From a virus, in the IMG/VR virus record IMGVR_UViG_3300042090_000050, positions 1 to 36,258 of that record: a stretch of DNA of 36,258 nucleotides. One strand, written 5' to 3'. The translations under genes and the position numbers were made by a program. The notes beneath the pieces are model-generated. The model did not search any database and had not been told where the DNA came from. It saw only the letters and a list, made by a program, of their open reading frames with translations. Shown piece after piece: positions 7,504 to 16,620 of this stretch. How positions within the stretch are numbered: the stretch's first letter is position 1; every line of letters starts with the position of its first letter.

Positions 7504-7606
7504 CCCCAAGTTGCCCCTTTTGCCCTACTTATAGTAGACATGAGGCCGCATAAGACAAGATAGGCACGTTATTTGATGTGTTTAACAACTTTTATGAGGT
7601 CTTACA

Positions 7607-8902
7607 ATGTCTTACGCTGGTTTTACCCAATCCAACGTACCTGGCATTCTCAAAGAACTTTACGATGACCAGAAGGTCCAGTGGTTGACTTACAAGGACA
7701 ACCCGGCCCTTGCTATGATTCATAAAGAAGAGAAGTTCCCAGGTAAATACTTCCCCAACCCTGTCGTTTACTCGCTTAGCTCCGGTGGTGCGTCTGCGAC
7801 GTTCTCAAGCGCGTACAACAACCAGTCCTCGCCGCTCGTGGCCGAGTTCTTGGTTACCCGCGTTGCCGATTTCTCGCTTGCCACGATCGATGGCCAACTT
7901 TTGGCCTCTGCCCAGACCGACCCTGGCGCTTTCATTGACGGTTCCGAGTTGATGATCGACGCCGCGTTCCAAGTCGCCGTTAACCGCATTGCTTCCGCGA
8001 TGTTCAGAAACGGTGCTGGTACGATCGGTCAAATCAACACAGTTACGAACGTGTCCGGTAACACCTACACGATCAACTTGACCAACCCTGACGATGCCAT
8101 TCAGTTCGAGATCAACCAGATCTTGCTCGCCGTCCAAAACGTCGACGGTTCTGGCTCTGCCCCGACTGATACCGCTACCGTCACCGCGGTCGATCGTAAC
8201 CTGGGCAACTTGACTGTTACTTCGGCGACGAACATCGCTTCTGACTGGCCTACGTTGTATTACCTGGCCGTTCAGGGCGACCTGCCGACCACGAACAACA
8301 ACAACTTCCAGCCGAGTGGTTCTACCACGACCAACAGCCTGCTTAAACTCGCAGGTTTCGCGGCCTGGTTGCCTTTGACTGCCCCGTCCAGTTCGGACAG
8401 TTTCTTTGGCGTTAACCGCAGCCTGGACGTTCAACGTCTCTCGGGCGTGCAGTTCGACGGAAGCGCTCTGAGCCTCGAAGAGGCCCTCCTCCAAGGAACG
8501 GGCCGTATTGCGATGCAGGGCGGACGCGTTGACACGGGTATTTGCTCGTATGCGACGTATACCGCGCTCATTACCTCGTTGGGCTCTAAAGTCCAGTACA
8601 TCGACGAGAAAGTCGGCGAAATCGGTTTCCGCGGCGTTCAGGTGAACGGTGCGAACACGGTTATGTCGGTATTCCCCGATCGTAGCTGCCCAGATGGTGT
8701 TATTTACGCCCTTGAGATGGATTCGTGGTGCCTGCGTTCCCAGAATCCGGCCCCGCACATCCTCAAGTACATGGACGAGATCGAAATCCTCCGTGTACCG
8801 GGTGTTGATGCTGCCGAACTTCGGGTTGGTGGTTACATGAACATGTACCCCAAAAAACCCGGCCATAACGGCGCCATCAAGGTCCAATTGCAAGAGTTTT
8901 AA
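7607..8902 (+). CDS. major capsid protein, 431 aa
   Basis: This is the main shell protein, predicted to have the HK97 fold from position and sequence. It has an N-terminal arm (FTQSNVPGILKELYDDQ), a helical spine region (SELMIDAAFQVAVNRIASAMFRNGAG, about 113-138) and a C-terminal segment typical of these coats (EIEILRVPGVDAAELRVGGYMNMYPKKPGHNGAIKVQL). Residues about 141-225 form a beta-rich insertion (QINTVTNVSGNTYTINLTN to LYYLAVQGDL), as in several podovirus coats. A 103-bp untranslated leader precedes it, with a GAGG ribosome binding site. No convincing promoter was found in the leader. Codon use is strongly biased toward C/G-ending codons, as expected for the most abundant product. Confidence 0.9.
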   Translation: MSYAGFTQSNVPGILKELYDDQKVQWLTYKDNPALAMIHKEEKFPGKYFPNPVVYSLSSGGASATFSSAYNNQSSPLVAEFLVTRVADFSLATIDGQLLASAQTDPGAFIDGSELMIDAAFQVAVNRIASAMFRNGAGTIGQINTVTNVSGNTYTINLTNPDDAIQFEINQILLAVQNVDGSGSAPTDTATVTAVDRNLGNLTVTSATNIASDWPTLYYLAVQGDLPTTNNNNFQPSGSTTTNSLLKLAGFAAWLPLTAPSSSDSFFGVNRSLDVQRLSGVQFDGSALSLEEALLQGTGRIAMQGGRVDTGICSYATYTALITSLGSKVQYIDEKVGEIGFRGVQVNGANTVMSVFPDRSCPDGVIYALEMDSWCLRSQNPAPHILKYMDEIEILRVPGVDAAELRVGGYMNMYPKKPGHNGAIKVQLQEF

Positions 8903-8919
8903 TTAGCTTGTCAGAGTTT

Positions 8920-9000
8920 GCCGGTCTCTCCAAAACCGGCCTCTCCTCCTAGGGGGCTTCGAGTAGAGTAAACCACCCACCTTCGGCATACCGCCCTAGG
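8920..9000 (+). promoter_or_regulatory. intergenic hairpins after the major capsid gene
   Basis: The 118-bp gap holds GCCGGT (8920-8925) and ACCGGC (8935-8940), a perfect 6-bp stem with a 9-nt loop. A larger inverted repeat follows, CCTAGGG (8948-8954) with CCCTAGG (8994-9000), enclosing 39 nt. Neither is followed by a T-run, so they do not form an ordinary Rho-independent terminator. They may act as an attenuator, an RNase processing site or an mRNA-stabilising 3' structure for capsid message. Confidence 0.5.
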
Positions 9001-9020
9001 TTATTGAAAAGGAACCTAAT

Positions 9021-9689
9021 ATGTCAAATCGTCGCGACATTCAGTTTCATTACTCCCCACATAACAAGGCCACGGTCTTGGATTGCAGTTTCATCGTCGA
9101 TCACACCAACGGTAGTGGCTTTGGAATTCGAAGTCTTAAAAAATCGGGGCGTGTTGCCACAGTGTTTATGAATACCTCCGCCACTCCGGGTACGTCGACT
9201 AACGGTCAAATAAACCCCAATCCCGCCGCTGGGTATATCCTGGTAACCCTGCAGGATAACTACAATACATATCTTGGTGGTTATTCTGGATTTGTGTCTC
9301 CTCCGTCAGGGTCTCCGATCAGTTCGGGTCTTACGGTTGGGCAGGCGTATACTATCGCCTCAGTCGGTGCCAGTACTCAAGCCCAATGGGTTGCAGCCGG
9401 CCTTGCGCCGCAAATTGCCGCGGCCCCTAACGCTAGCTTTATCGCCAAAGCGACCAGTATCGCCGGCGGTGGAACGGCATTAGCTACCCAGTTCTCCGGT
9501 ATCGACCATATCGAGGTCGTGGGAGACGCCAACCAAATGAATAACACCCTTCAAGGTGCTGTTCAAGGGTTTAGCGTCGGTCAGAGTTTCATCCTCGCGT
9601 GCTATAAGAACGGCGTGCTGACGGCCCCGACTGATAACACTGTGATTGGATTGAACTTCTACATGAACAACAGCGCCCAAGGGGTGTAA
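9021..9689 (+). CDS. structural protein, probably capsid decoration/head protein, 222 aa
   Basis: The sequence is beta-rich, with little charge and many Gly/Ser/Thr/Asn. The first 75 residues and the C-terminus (VQGFSVGQSFILACYKNGVLTAPTDNTVIGLNFYM) probably form one domain. Residues about 105-175 contain a small module (TVGQAYTIASVGASTQAQW ... PNASFIAKATSIAGG) seen in many phage virion proteins. Its place directly after the major capsid gene, separated only by the hairpin region, suggests a decoration or minor head protein. A weak AAGGAA ribosome binding site precedes the ATG. The assignment rests on composition and context. Confidence 0.65.
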   Translation: MSNRRDIQFHYSPHNKATVLDCSFIVDHTNGSGFGIRSLKKSGRVATVFMNTSATPGTSTNGQINPNPAAGYILVTLQDNYNTYLGGYSGFVSPPSGSPISSGLTVGQAYTIASVGASTQAQWVAAGLAPQIAAAPNASFIAKATSIAGGGTALATQFSGIDHIEVVGDANQMNNTLQGAVQGFSVGQSFILACYKNGVLTAPTDNTVIGLNFYMNNSAQGV

Positions 9690-9941
9690 ATGTTCTTTGA
9701 TGAGAAGAAAAATCAGATATCGACGATTATCTCGAAGCGTACACCGAAGGGTGATAAGGTATCTGAAGCTCCGATGAAAAACGAAGTCGTGAAACACGAG
9801 GACGGCCAAGTAGATGGGCGTCATGTAGCTGCTCAGGACATCATTGCTGCACTACACGAGAAGTCTCCTGAGAAGCTTATGCACGCCCTGGCCAACTTCC
9901 ATGACTTGCACAGCACTGCGAGTAAACCCGACAAGGAGTAA
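9690..9941 (+). CDS. small hypothetical protein, 83 aa
   Basis: The N-terminal half is charged and flexible. The C-terminal half holds a helical pair (VAAQDIIAALHEKSPEKLMHALANFHDLH) that looks like a protein-interaction helix. It starts immediately after the stop of the previous gene, with AAGGGG just upstream, and ends 3 bp before the next start, so it is part of the head-tail operon. Small helical proteins of this kind are frequent between decoration and adaptor genes. The function is not known. Confidence 0.7.
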   Translation: MFFDEKKNQISTIISKRTPKGDKVSEAPMKNEVVKHEDGQVDGRHVAAQDIIAALHEKSPEKLMHALANFHDLHSTASKPDKE

Positions 9942-9944
9942 ACC

Positions 9945-10961
9945 ATGAGTCAATCCGTTGTAGCCGTCAATCCCTCTAACGGGCCGTTGACGGGTAATCA
10001 ACTGATTACGATTACATTGTCTGGATACACGGGACCGTCAACAGACGGTCTTCAAGTTCAGATAAACGGGGTGAACTGCTCCGCCGCGGTCTGGGTCAAC
10101 CAATCGACTATCCAGGCAGTTACCCCTATCGGGCAGATTTCAGGTCAAGTAAACGTAACAGTTACGGATACAACGAACTCCCAGACCGCCACGCTAACGG
10201 ACGGGTTTACGTACCTCAACCCCGGGCAGACTACACTGGGCAGTATGCGGACTCAGATTCGTCAACGGTGTGATTTCGTAAACAACAACTTCATCACTGA
10301 CCAGGAGTTCAACAGCTATATCAACGCTAGTAGGTTCGAATTATACGACATCCTCTGCCAGAAGTTCGGGGACGACTATTATGTAGCCACTCCGTACACA
10401 TACACAACGTCCGGGAAAGTCAGCGCGCTGACAAACGCCAGTACGTATCCACTCCCTGGGGACTTCTACAAAGGTTTGGGCGTTGAGGTTGCGTTGAACC
10501 CCCAAGACCCGAACTCGTGGGTCTCTTTGCGTAAATTCGAATTCATCCAGCGGAACCTGTGGAACTTCCCCAACGTATACACGTTCTATGGAATTACCAA
10601 CCTGCGGTACCGCTTCAACGGTACAAATCTATTGATCGTCCCTATCCCCAGCGCCGGCCAAACGATCAGATTATGGTATGCCCCTAGACTGAACTATCTC
10701 CTTAACGATACCGACGTATTTGACGGGGTATCGGGGTGGGAGGAGTATATCATCGTTGATTGTTGCATCAAGGCCCTGGCTAAAGAGGAATCCGACGCGT
10801 CAGTGTTTATGGCGCAGAAAGCCGCCCTCCTTCAGAGGATTGAAGAGGCCGCGGCCAACCGTGACATCGGTGAACCTGAGACCGTGTCTGACTCTAAACG
10901 CCGTAACTTTGCTTGGGGTGACCCAGGTGAGAACGGTAGCGGAAACTCGTCCGGATGGTAA
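9945..10961 (+). CDS. head-tail adaptor with an N-terminal IPT/TIG domain, 338 aa
   Basis: Residues about 3-91 form an immunoglobulin-like IPT/TIG domain (VVAVNPSNGPLTGNQLITIT, QVQINGVNCSAAVW, STIQAVTP, VNVTVTDTTNSQTATLTDGFTYL), a beta sandwich usually found in surface and adhesion proteins. From TLGSMRTQIRQRCDFVNNNFITDQEFNSYINASRFELYDILCQKFGDDYYV onward (about 97-300) it resembles phage adaptors that form the ring below the portal: helical bundle, then PLPGDFYKGLGVEV and a long C-terminal helix. The likely job is to join portal to nozzle, with the TIG domain displayed outside the neck. The fusion is unusual. The last 25 residues are disordered. Confidence 0.75.
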   Translation: MSQSVVAVNPSNGPLTGNQLITITLSGYTGPSTDGLQVQINGVNCSAAVWVNQSTIQAVTPIGQISGQVNVTVTDTTNSQTATLTDGFTYLNPGQTTLGSMRTQIRQRCDFVNNNFITDQEFNSYINASRFELYDILCQKFGDDYYVATPYTYTTSGKVSALTNASTYPLPGDFYKGLGVEVALNPQDPNSWVSLRKFEFIQRNLWNFPNVYTFYGITNLRYRFNGTNLLIVPIPSAGQTIRLWYAPRLNYLLNDTDVFDGVSGWEEYIIVDCCIKALAKEESDASVFMAQKAALLQRIEEAAANRDIGEPETVSDSKRRNFAWGDPGENGSGNSSGW

Positions 10962-11158
10962 GTATTCCGAAGGTCCAAACGACCGACAGAGACATCAACC
11001 AACTCCAACAGAACATCATTACGGCGTTCAATGCGCTTCAGCGTCAACTCCAGGGATTCTCAGGTACGATCAAGACCGCTAAACTGACTACCGGCGGAAC
11101 TGAAGGTAGTATGACTTTTGTAAACGGTGTATTAACCGAGCAAACGCAGGCGACGTAA
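10955..11158 (+). CDS. small tail-associated hypothetical protein, 67 aa
   Basis: The start overlaps the previous stop (ATGGTAA) and the stop overlaps the next start, so translation is coupled on both sides. The sequence has a coiled-coil helix (TTDRDINQLQQNIITAFNALQRQL) followed by a beta-hairpin-like end (TIKTAKLTTGGTEGSMTFVNGVL). This layout recalls the short N-terminal or neck pieces of tail fibres. It may trimerise or plug the neck; no motif decides between these. Confidence 0.7.
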   Translation: MVSIPKVQTTDRDINQLQQNIITAFNALQRQLQGFSGTIKTAKLTTGGTEGSMTFVNGVLTEQTQAT

Positions 11159-14100
11159 TGGCTTTGCAGGACATTGACGTACCGATAGATTTAACCGGTG
11201 GGCTAGATACCAAGACTGACCCTAAACAGGTCGTCATTGGTAAACTCTTAAGCCTTCAGAACGCCCGGTACAAAACCCTGAACTTGTACATCAAGCGAAA
11301 CGGATACGCAGCGCTCCCTACGGGGCTTCTGGGCGGAGGGAGTATCTCCACCGGCGTTGGTATCGCGAACTTCCAGAACCAATTGAACCTCTACGATGGT
11401 AACCGGTTTTACGCGTTTAACGAGTCCACACAGTCGTGGTCCAACAACGGACCTTTTAGCCTTACGTCGCTGACCTCTACCTCTATCATCAAGAACTTCT
11501 ACAGCCAGACCTCTCCTGACTTCGCGTACAACGCCGCGGCGAATCTGAGCGTGTACGTCTGGGAAGACACCCAAGGTGGAGTCCGGTACTCAGTGATCGA
11601 CACGGTTACCGGCAACCAAATCGTCGACGACGCCCAACTTAGCTCTACCGGTATCAACCCCCGCGTGGCATCTATTGGCAGCGTGTTCGTTCTGTTCTAT
11701 GTGAACTCTGGCCAGATCTACTACAACTCCATCAACACGTCAACGCCGGAAACCCTGAGTAGCGCAACGGCTCTGACTTCCGATCTATCCGGAACTAATC
11801 AGATTTATGCTGTAAATACGATAAATGGGTCGGCGTACATCGCGTATACAAATACGTCGCCGGCTATAGCGCTGTACTCTCTCAGTTCCAGTTTGGTCCG
11901 AAGCTCGCAATACACGGTTGGTAGCGATACCGAGACTTGTATCAGCATAGCATCTGATACGTCCTATAACGCATGGGTTTCGTATTACACCGGGACTGCC
12001 GTTAAAACGTTCGTCGTAAACGCCGCGCTGAACTCGACAGTTTTAGCCCCTACGGTTGTAGAAACAGTTGCCAACATCCGGAACATTACGTCCGTAGTCA
12101 ATGGAACTACTGGTACACTGTTTTACGAAGTATCAGCTACCGAGGCATATAACGAGAACATCCGGACCAACACAATCACACTCAGCGGCACGGCAGGCAG
12201 TGCCTCGGTATTCATCCGGTCTTTGGGACTCGCTTCCAAAGCATTCAATTACAACGGTGGGATTTACGTCCTGGGGACGTACTCAAGCGACCTCCAAGCA
12301 AAGTACTTTCTCCTTAACCAAAATGCCCAGGTAGTCTGCCGACTCGGTGGTGAACCAAACCTTGGCGGTAGTCTGACTGCTAAGAGCCTGCTCCCTTCGG
12401 TGGCTAACCCCTCCACGGGAGTATACACGTTTCCGTACTTACTGGTAGACGAAATCACGTTTACCCAGGTATTCGACGCCAATAACGTGGCTAGTGAGCA
12501 AGCGACGACACAGACAGGTATTCAGCAAGCGCAAATCGCGTTTACTCAGACCTACCCCAGTGCATTGAGTCTGGGGAATAACTTGAACCTTACGAATGGT
12601 ATTCCTTCAATATACGATGGGAATAACATCGTAGAGCAAGGTTTCAATCTTTACCCAGAGAACGTAGCGGGAGGCGCTGCGGCTATCAACCCTCCTAGTC
12701 TCCTCGGTCCTATCGGGCAATACAACAATACGTCTTCAATCCAGTACCTCGGGAATGATACCGCCGCACACAACTCTACTGCAATCCTCGCGCAGCCTTT
12801 TACCGCCTCCTCTAATGGGGTGCTGGACAATGCTACGATAAGCTTAGGTAAAACGAATAACGTTGGTGGTAGCATTACAGGCAGTGTCCAAGTCTATATT
12901 TGCGCAGACAACGCGGGAAGTCCTGGGACACAGATCAGTGACACCCAAACCATTGCCGCTAGTGGTATCCCTTCTGCAGCTTACCCCTCGATTGCGCCGC
13001 AATCCCCATTTACGGTGATGTTTTCTACCACCCCCGTGTTAACTAACGGGGTGCAGTATTGGTTGGTTGTATCTGCCGCGGGATTGTCATTTAACTCGTC
13101 GGGTGGTACGGTGTATTGCTCGATGGGAACATCGTCTTTACCATATGGCTACTGCCAAGAATCTATGTATGGGCAGGCTTATCAAACCGCTTGGAACCAA
13201 ATTACAACCAGCCCCGGCGGCGGTGTATGGCCTCCTACGACCTTTAGCAACTGTAACCTTATTTTTGAGGTCCAGGCGTTTAACTCCATTACTTCTAACC
13301 CCCCGCTTATCGGGTACAACCCTATCGGGGGCGGCCTTACGCCGGGTGAGTATCAATACTCCGCGGTGTACTCCTGGGTAGACAACCAAGGACAGAAACA
13401 CCAGTCAGCCCCTAGTGTTGCCTACCAAATGGATTCTGGTGTGAACCTCGGACAGTACAATCTCCAGATCGTAGCGAGTGTGAGCACTTCTAGTCCTAAT
13501 GCCACGACTAACAACAGCCTGGGGCTATTCCCTGGGATGGGGTTGGTAGGTGCTGATTTGACATCGACACCTCCGACATACGTAACCGCCGTATCCAGCG
13601 GGGCTTTTACGATGAACCAGGACGCCTCGGTTACTAGCGCGTCTGCGTTAGTCAAAGGCTCCCCGTCGTTCTTAATGACCGTTAATACATCCATAGGTTC
13701 GAATCTTGTGCAGGTCGATAAGCCTACGTATGCATACATCTACGCGACTTGTAATGGGACAAACGTTATTCAAGTCGACGACACTAGCTGGTTACAGGTC
13801 GGTAATACTTTAGTCGCCGCGGATGGGAGCAGTAGCTTCCCTTCCCAAACGATTACCGCGATTAACGGAGGTTCTGTTACTCTGTCGGGTTCTGTACCCA
13901 GCACTGTCACGCAAGCCCTTCAAATCTCCGGAAGTACGTTGAATGCCGCGGCTTACCTGCGGATTGGTCAAGTCTTAGACGACGACGGTGTCAATATACT
14001 CGCCGGGTCTACGATCGAAAACATCTCAGCTAATCCTGACGGCACCGCGGTTGTCACTATCTCCGAGCCTGCGCTTAATACTGCTACGGGGGACACTGTG

Positions 14101-15372
14101 CGTATTACCAACACCGTTATGGGGGTAATCCGCATACCAACCATTCGGGTAACTAACCGGGTAGGACCCATCAATATCGACGTATACCGCACGACCAACA
14201 TCGGTGGTGTACCGGGAACTGTGTTTTACAAAGCCGGCTCGATTAAAAACGACACAACTGTCGATTACGTTACATTTTTTGATAAGTCCTCGGATGTTCA
14301 AATACTGTCCAACACCCAGCTTTATACGACCGGGGACGTGGTGTCGAACATCGCCGCACCCCCGCATCAAATCTCGGTCCAGTACAACAACCGTGAGATC
14401 ATCATACCTAACGAAAACCTATTGAGCTTCTGGTACTCCCAACAAGTCATTCCCGGCAGCCCGGTTGAGTTCTCCGATTCGTTCATCAACAACCTTGATT
14501 CCAAGGGTGGTAACGTTACCGCCGCGGGAGTTATGGATGACAAACTGATTCTGTTCAAGCAAGACACGATATTCTATCAGGTTGCCCAAGGACCCTCCCC
14601 CAACGGGTCTAACAATGACTTCAACTCAGGTACCCAGATCGTTACTCCCGTAGGCTGCAGTAACCAGCAATCGATTATACCCATGCCTAGCGGATTGATG
14701 TTCCAAGCTTCGGGTAATCAAGGTATTTGGCTTCTGTCCAGGGACCTCGGTGTTAAATACATAGGCGCGGACGTTGAAGGGTACAACCAGTACACGGTTA
14801 CCAGTGCCCAACTCGTGCCCACGGAGACGGTCGTCCGATTCACGATGAGCAACGGCGTAATCCTGATCTATGACTACTTCGTAAATAAGTGGGGCGTGGA
14901 CCTAAACCTAAGCGCCATCCAGTCCTGCGTATTCCAGAACGTTTTTACGTATTTGAATGCTAACGGAACTGTATACCAAGAAACCCCCGGGTCGTATACG
15001 GACAATGGGGCGTTTATACCGCTTGGTCTGACCACGTCCTGGCTGAGCTTTGCCGACCTCCAAGGGTTCCAGCGTGCGCGGGAGTTCTTGATTTTAGGGC
15101 AGTATTTCTCACCGCATACGCTGAACGTGAGTTTCGCATATAACTTTAACTCCACGGTAGTACAGACCAACGCGATACCTGTGTCGAGTGACCCAAATCC
15201 TTATCAATTTCGCGTATTTCTAGACGTTCAGAAATGCCAGAGTGTCCAAATCTCTCTATTAGAGAGTCAGTCAGGGTCTTATGGACAAGGGCTGAGTCTC
15301 TCTGGTTTTAACTTCATAGTAGGTAAGAAGAAAGGGCACTTCAAAATGCCTGCAGCGGCGAGTTACGGATAG
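11158..15372 (+). CDS. tail nozzle / hub-like protein with inserted beta domain, 1404 aa
   Basis: The N-terminus IDLTGGLDTKTDPKQVVIGKLLSLQNARYKTLNLYIKRNGYAAL is typical of large podovirus nozzle or DNA-stabilisation proteins that cap the tail below the adaptor. A series of beta-propeller-like repeats follows. Residues about 513-706 look like a separate jelly-roll module (ILAQPFTASSNGVLDNATISLGK, VQVYICADNAGSPGTQI), resembling secreted choice-of-anchor domains. A fibronectin-like stretch (GEYQYSAVYSWVDNQGQKHQSAPS) and the conserved C-terminal nozzle part (LILFKQDTIFYQV, GVILIYDYFVNKWGVDLN, SLLESQSGSYGQGLSLSGFNFIVGKKKG) come next. It is long for the family because of the inserts, which could bind the host surface. 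It overlaps the previous stop. Confidence 0.75.
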   Translation: MALQDIDVPIDLTGGLDTKTDPKQVVIGKLLSLQNARYKTLNLYIKRNGYAALPTGLLGGGSISTGVGIANFQNQLNLYDGNRFYAFNESTQSWSNNGPFSLTSLTSTSIIKNFYSQTSPDFAYNAAANLSVYVWEDTQGGVRYSVIDTVTGNQIVDDAQLSSTGINPRVASIGSVFVLFYVNSGQIYYNSINTSTPETLSSATALTSDLSGTNQIYAVNTINGSAYIAYTNTSPAIALYSLSSSLVRSSQYTVGSDTETCISIASDTSYNAWVSYYTGTAVKTFVVNAALNSTVLAPTVVETVANIRNITSVVNGTTGTLFYEVSATEAYNENIRTNTITLSGTAGSASVFIRSLGLASKAFNYNGGIYVLGTYSSDLQAKYFLLNQNAQVVCRLGGEPNLGGSLTAKSLLPSVANPSTGVYTFPYLLVDEITFTQVFDANNVASEQATTQTGIQQAQIAFTQTYPSALSLGNNLNLTNGIPSIYDGNNIVEQGFNLYPENVAGGAAAINPPSLLGPIGQYNNTSSIQYLGNDTAAHNSTAILAQPFTASSNGVLDNATISLGKTNNVGGSITGSVQVYICADNAGSPGTQISDTQTIAASGIPSAAYPSIAPQSPFTVMFSTTPVLTNGVQYWLVVSAAGLSFNSSGGTVYCSMGTSSLPYGYCQESMYGQAYQTAWNQITTSPGGGVWPPTTFSNCNLIFEVQAFNSITSNPPLIGYNPIGGGLTPGEYQYSAVYSWVDNQGQKHQSAPSVAYQMDSGVNLGQYNLQIVASVSTSSPNATTNNSLGLFPGMGLVGADLTSTPPTYVTAVSSGAFTMNQDASVTSASALVKGSPSFLMTVNTSIGSNLVQVDKPTYAYIYATCNGTNVIQVDDTSWLQVGNTLVAADGSSSFPSQTITAINGGSVTLSGSVPSTVTQALQISGSTLNAAAYLRIGQVLDDDGVNILAGSTIENISANPDGTAVVTISEPALNTATGDTVRITNTVMGVIRIPTIRVTNRVGPINIDVYRTTNIGGVPGTVFYKAGSIKNDTTVDYVTFFDKSSDVQILSNTQLYTTGDVVSNIAAPPHQISVQYNNREIIIPNENLLSFWYSQQVIPGSPVEFSDSFINNLDSKGGNVTAAGVMDDKLILFKQDTIFYQVAQGPSPNGSNNDFNSGTQIVTPVGCSNQQSIIPMPSGLMFQASGNQGIWLLSRDLGVKYIGADVEGYNQYTVTSAQLVPTETVVRFTMSNGVILIYDYFVNKWGVDLNLSAIQSCVFQNVFTYLNANGTVYQETPGSYTDNGAFIPLGLTTSWLSFADLQGFQRAREFLILGQYFSPHTLNVSFAYNFNSTVVQTNAIPVSSDPNPYQFRVFLDVQKCQSVQISLLESQSGSYGQGLSLSGFNFIVGKKKGHFKMPAAASYG

Positions 15373-15378
15373 GAGCCT

Positions 15379-16620
15379 ATGTCGTTTTTACAAGATATCT
15401 TTGGTGGTCTCTCAAATAACTACAACCCCAACCCGAATAATGTTCAGGTTCAGAGCCAAAATCTCCAACCCGCGATTAATACAGCAAATACAAATTACGG
15501 GTCTGCGAATACAGGGTTGGCCAATTTTGCTCAAGCCCTTCAACAACAAATGTCTGGTCAAGGTCCTAACATAGCCAATGCCCAGCTTCAACAGGGCACA
15601 AACCAGAACATCCAACAAGGCGCTGGGCTTATTGCTTCCCAGAAAGGTATCGGGCCGGCGACCGCCGCCAGGACAATCGCCACTAATACCAACGCCGCTA
15701 ACCAAGGCGCAGCCGGCCAGGCCGCGGCTACTAGACTCGCGGGGCAGACCCAAGCTGGTGAGCAACTCGGCGGGGCGCTTAACACACAAGGAAACTTGGC
15801 TAACCAAAACCTAGGTATTCAACAAAACGCATTGGCAGCTCAGAATAACACAGCCGCTAATCTGGCGGGCATCCAAGCCGGGATAGCTCAACAGAATGCC
15901 GGGATGAATCAGGGGCTGCTCGGGGGTCTTGCTGGGAGTTTAATGGGTACGACTACTACAGGCGCAGGAGGCTCCCAAACTTCAACACCTGGCCTGTTAA
16001 GTTTATTTATGGCTAAGGGTGGTCAAGCTGACCGCAACTCCAATGCTTCCGGGCCTTTTGGAAATGTTTCGGGATTCAATGGTTCAGGTAGTAATTTTGG
16101 ATTTGGTAATGTTAATACCTCAAACTTTTTATCAGGTTTGATGCCAAAAACGGAGCCCGTACAAATTGACCCAAGCCAAGCTAATAAACCGGGCGGCGGT
16201 TTAGGCTCATTAATTATGAACGCCCCGGGCGGTAAAACTGGTTTAGCTATGGCCTCCGCCGGAGGCGGCAGCATCGGCGAAACCCCCATGCCCGTATTAC
16301 CTTTTGGACCCCAAACTATGGCACCTATGGGTGCGCATGGTCTTGCTGGCGGCGGCCCTATTGACGGTGATATGTACGCCGCTCACGGAATGCCAGTACC
16401 CGGCCAAGCTGCGGTCCCCGGCGACTCCCTGAAGAACGATAAAATCCCTGCTATGTTATCCCCCAAGGAGATCATCTTACCGCGGAGTATCACACTGTCA
16501 GACGACGCCCCTAAAAAGGCTGCCGAATTCGTGGCTAATATCAAGGCTAAACACGGCGCACCTAAAGAGGACTTCCGCGGTGCCCTTGATCGTAGCATCG
16601 CGTCCAGGAGAAAGAAATGA
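15379..16620 (+). CDS. internal virion / ejection-type protein 1, 413 aa
   Basis: Residues 20-190 are a long low-complexity helix rich in Gln, Asn and Ala (NLQPAINTANTNYGSANTGL, TAARTIATNTNAANQGAAGQ). Gly-rich linkers follow, then a conserved-looking C-terminal motif VPGDSLKNDKIPAMLSPKEIILPRSITL that recurs in phage structural proteins. Proteins of this composition between the nozzle and fibre genes are typically packaged in the head and ejected to form a channel for DNA. It is the first of three overlapping genes of this kind; its stop overlaps the next start (ATGA at 16617-16620). The assignment is by composition and place. Confidence 0.65.
   Translation: MSFLQDIFGGLSNNYNPNPNNVQVQSQNLQPAINTANTNYGSANTGLANFAQALQQQMSGQGPNIANAQLQQGTNQNIQQGAGLIASQKGIGPATAARTIATNTNAANQGAAGQAAATRLAGQTQAGEQLGGALNTQGNLANQNLGIQQNALAAQNNTAANLAGIQAGIAQQNAGMNQGLLGGLAGSLMGTTTTGAGGSQTSTPGLLSLFMAKGGQADRNSNASGPFGNVSGFNGSGSNFGFGNVNTSNFLSGLMPKTEPVQIDPSQANKPGGGLGSLIMNAPGGKTGLAMASAGGGSIGETPMPVLPFGPQTMAPMGAHGLAGGGPIDGDMYAAHGMPVPGQAAVPGDSLKNDKIPAMLSPKEIILPRSITLSDDAPKKAAEFVANIKAKHGAPKEDFRGALDRSIASRRKK

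Noticed and set aside
7504-7606. Promoter in the leader of the major capsid gene
   Set aside because: A TATAGT box occurs near 7530, but the possible -35 boxes (TTGCCC at 13 bp, CAAGTT at 17 bp) are too close or too poor.
7805-8893. 362-aa leftward ORF antisense to the major capsid gene
   Set aside because: It mirrors a strongly codon-biased gene, which keeps the antisense frame open. It has no ribosome binding site, no recognisable motif and an Arg/Val/Gly-rich shadow composition.
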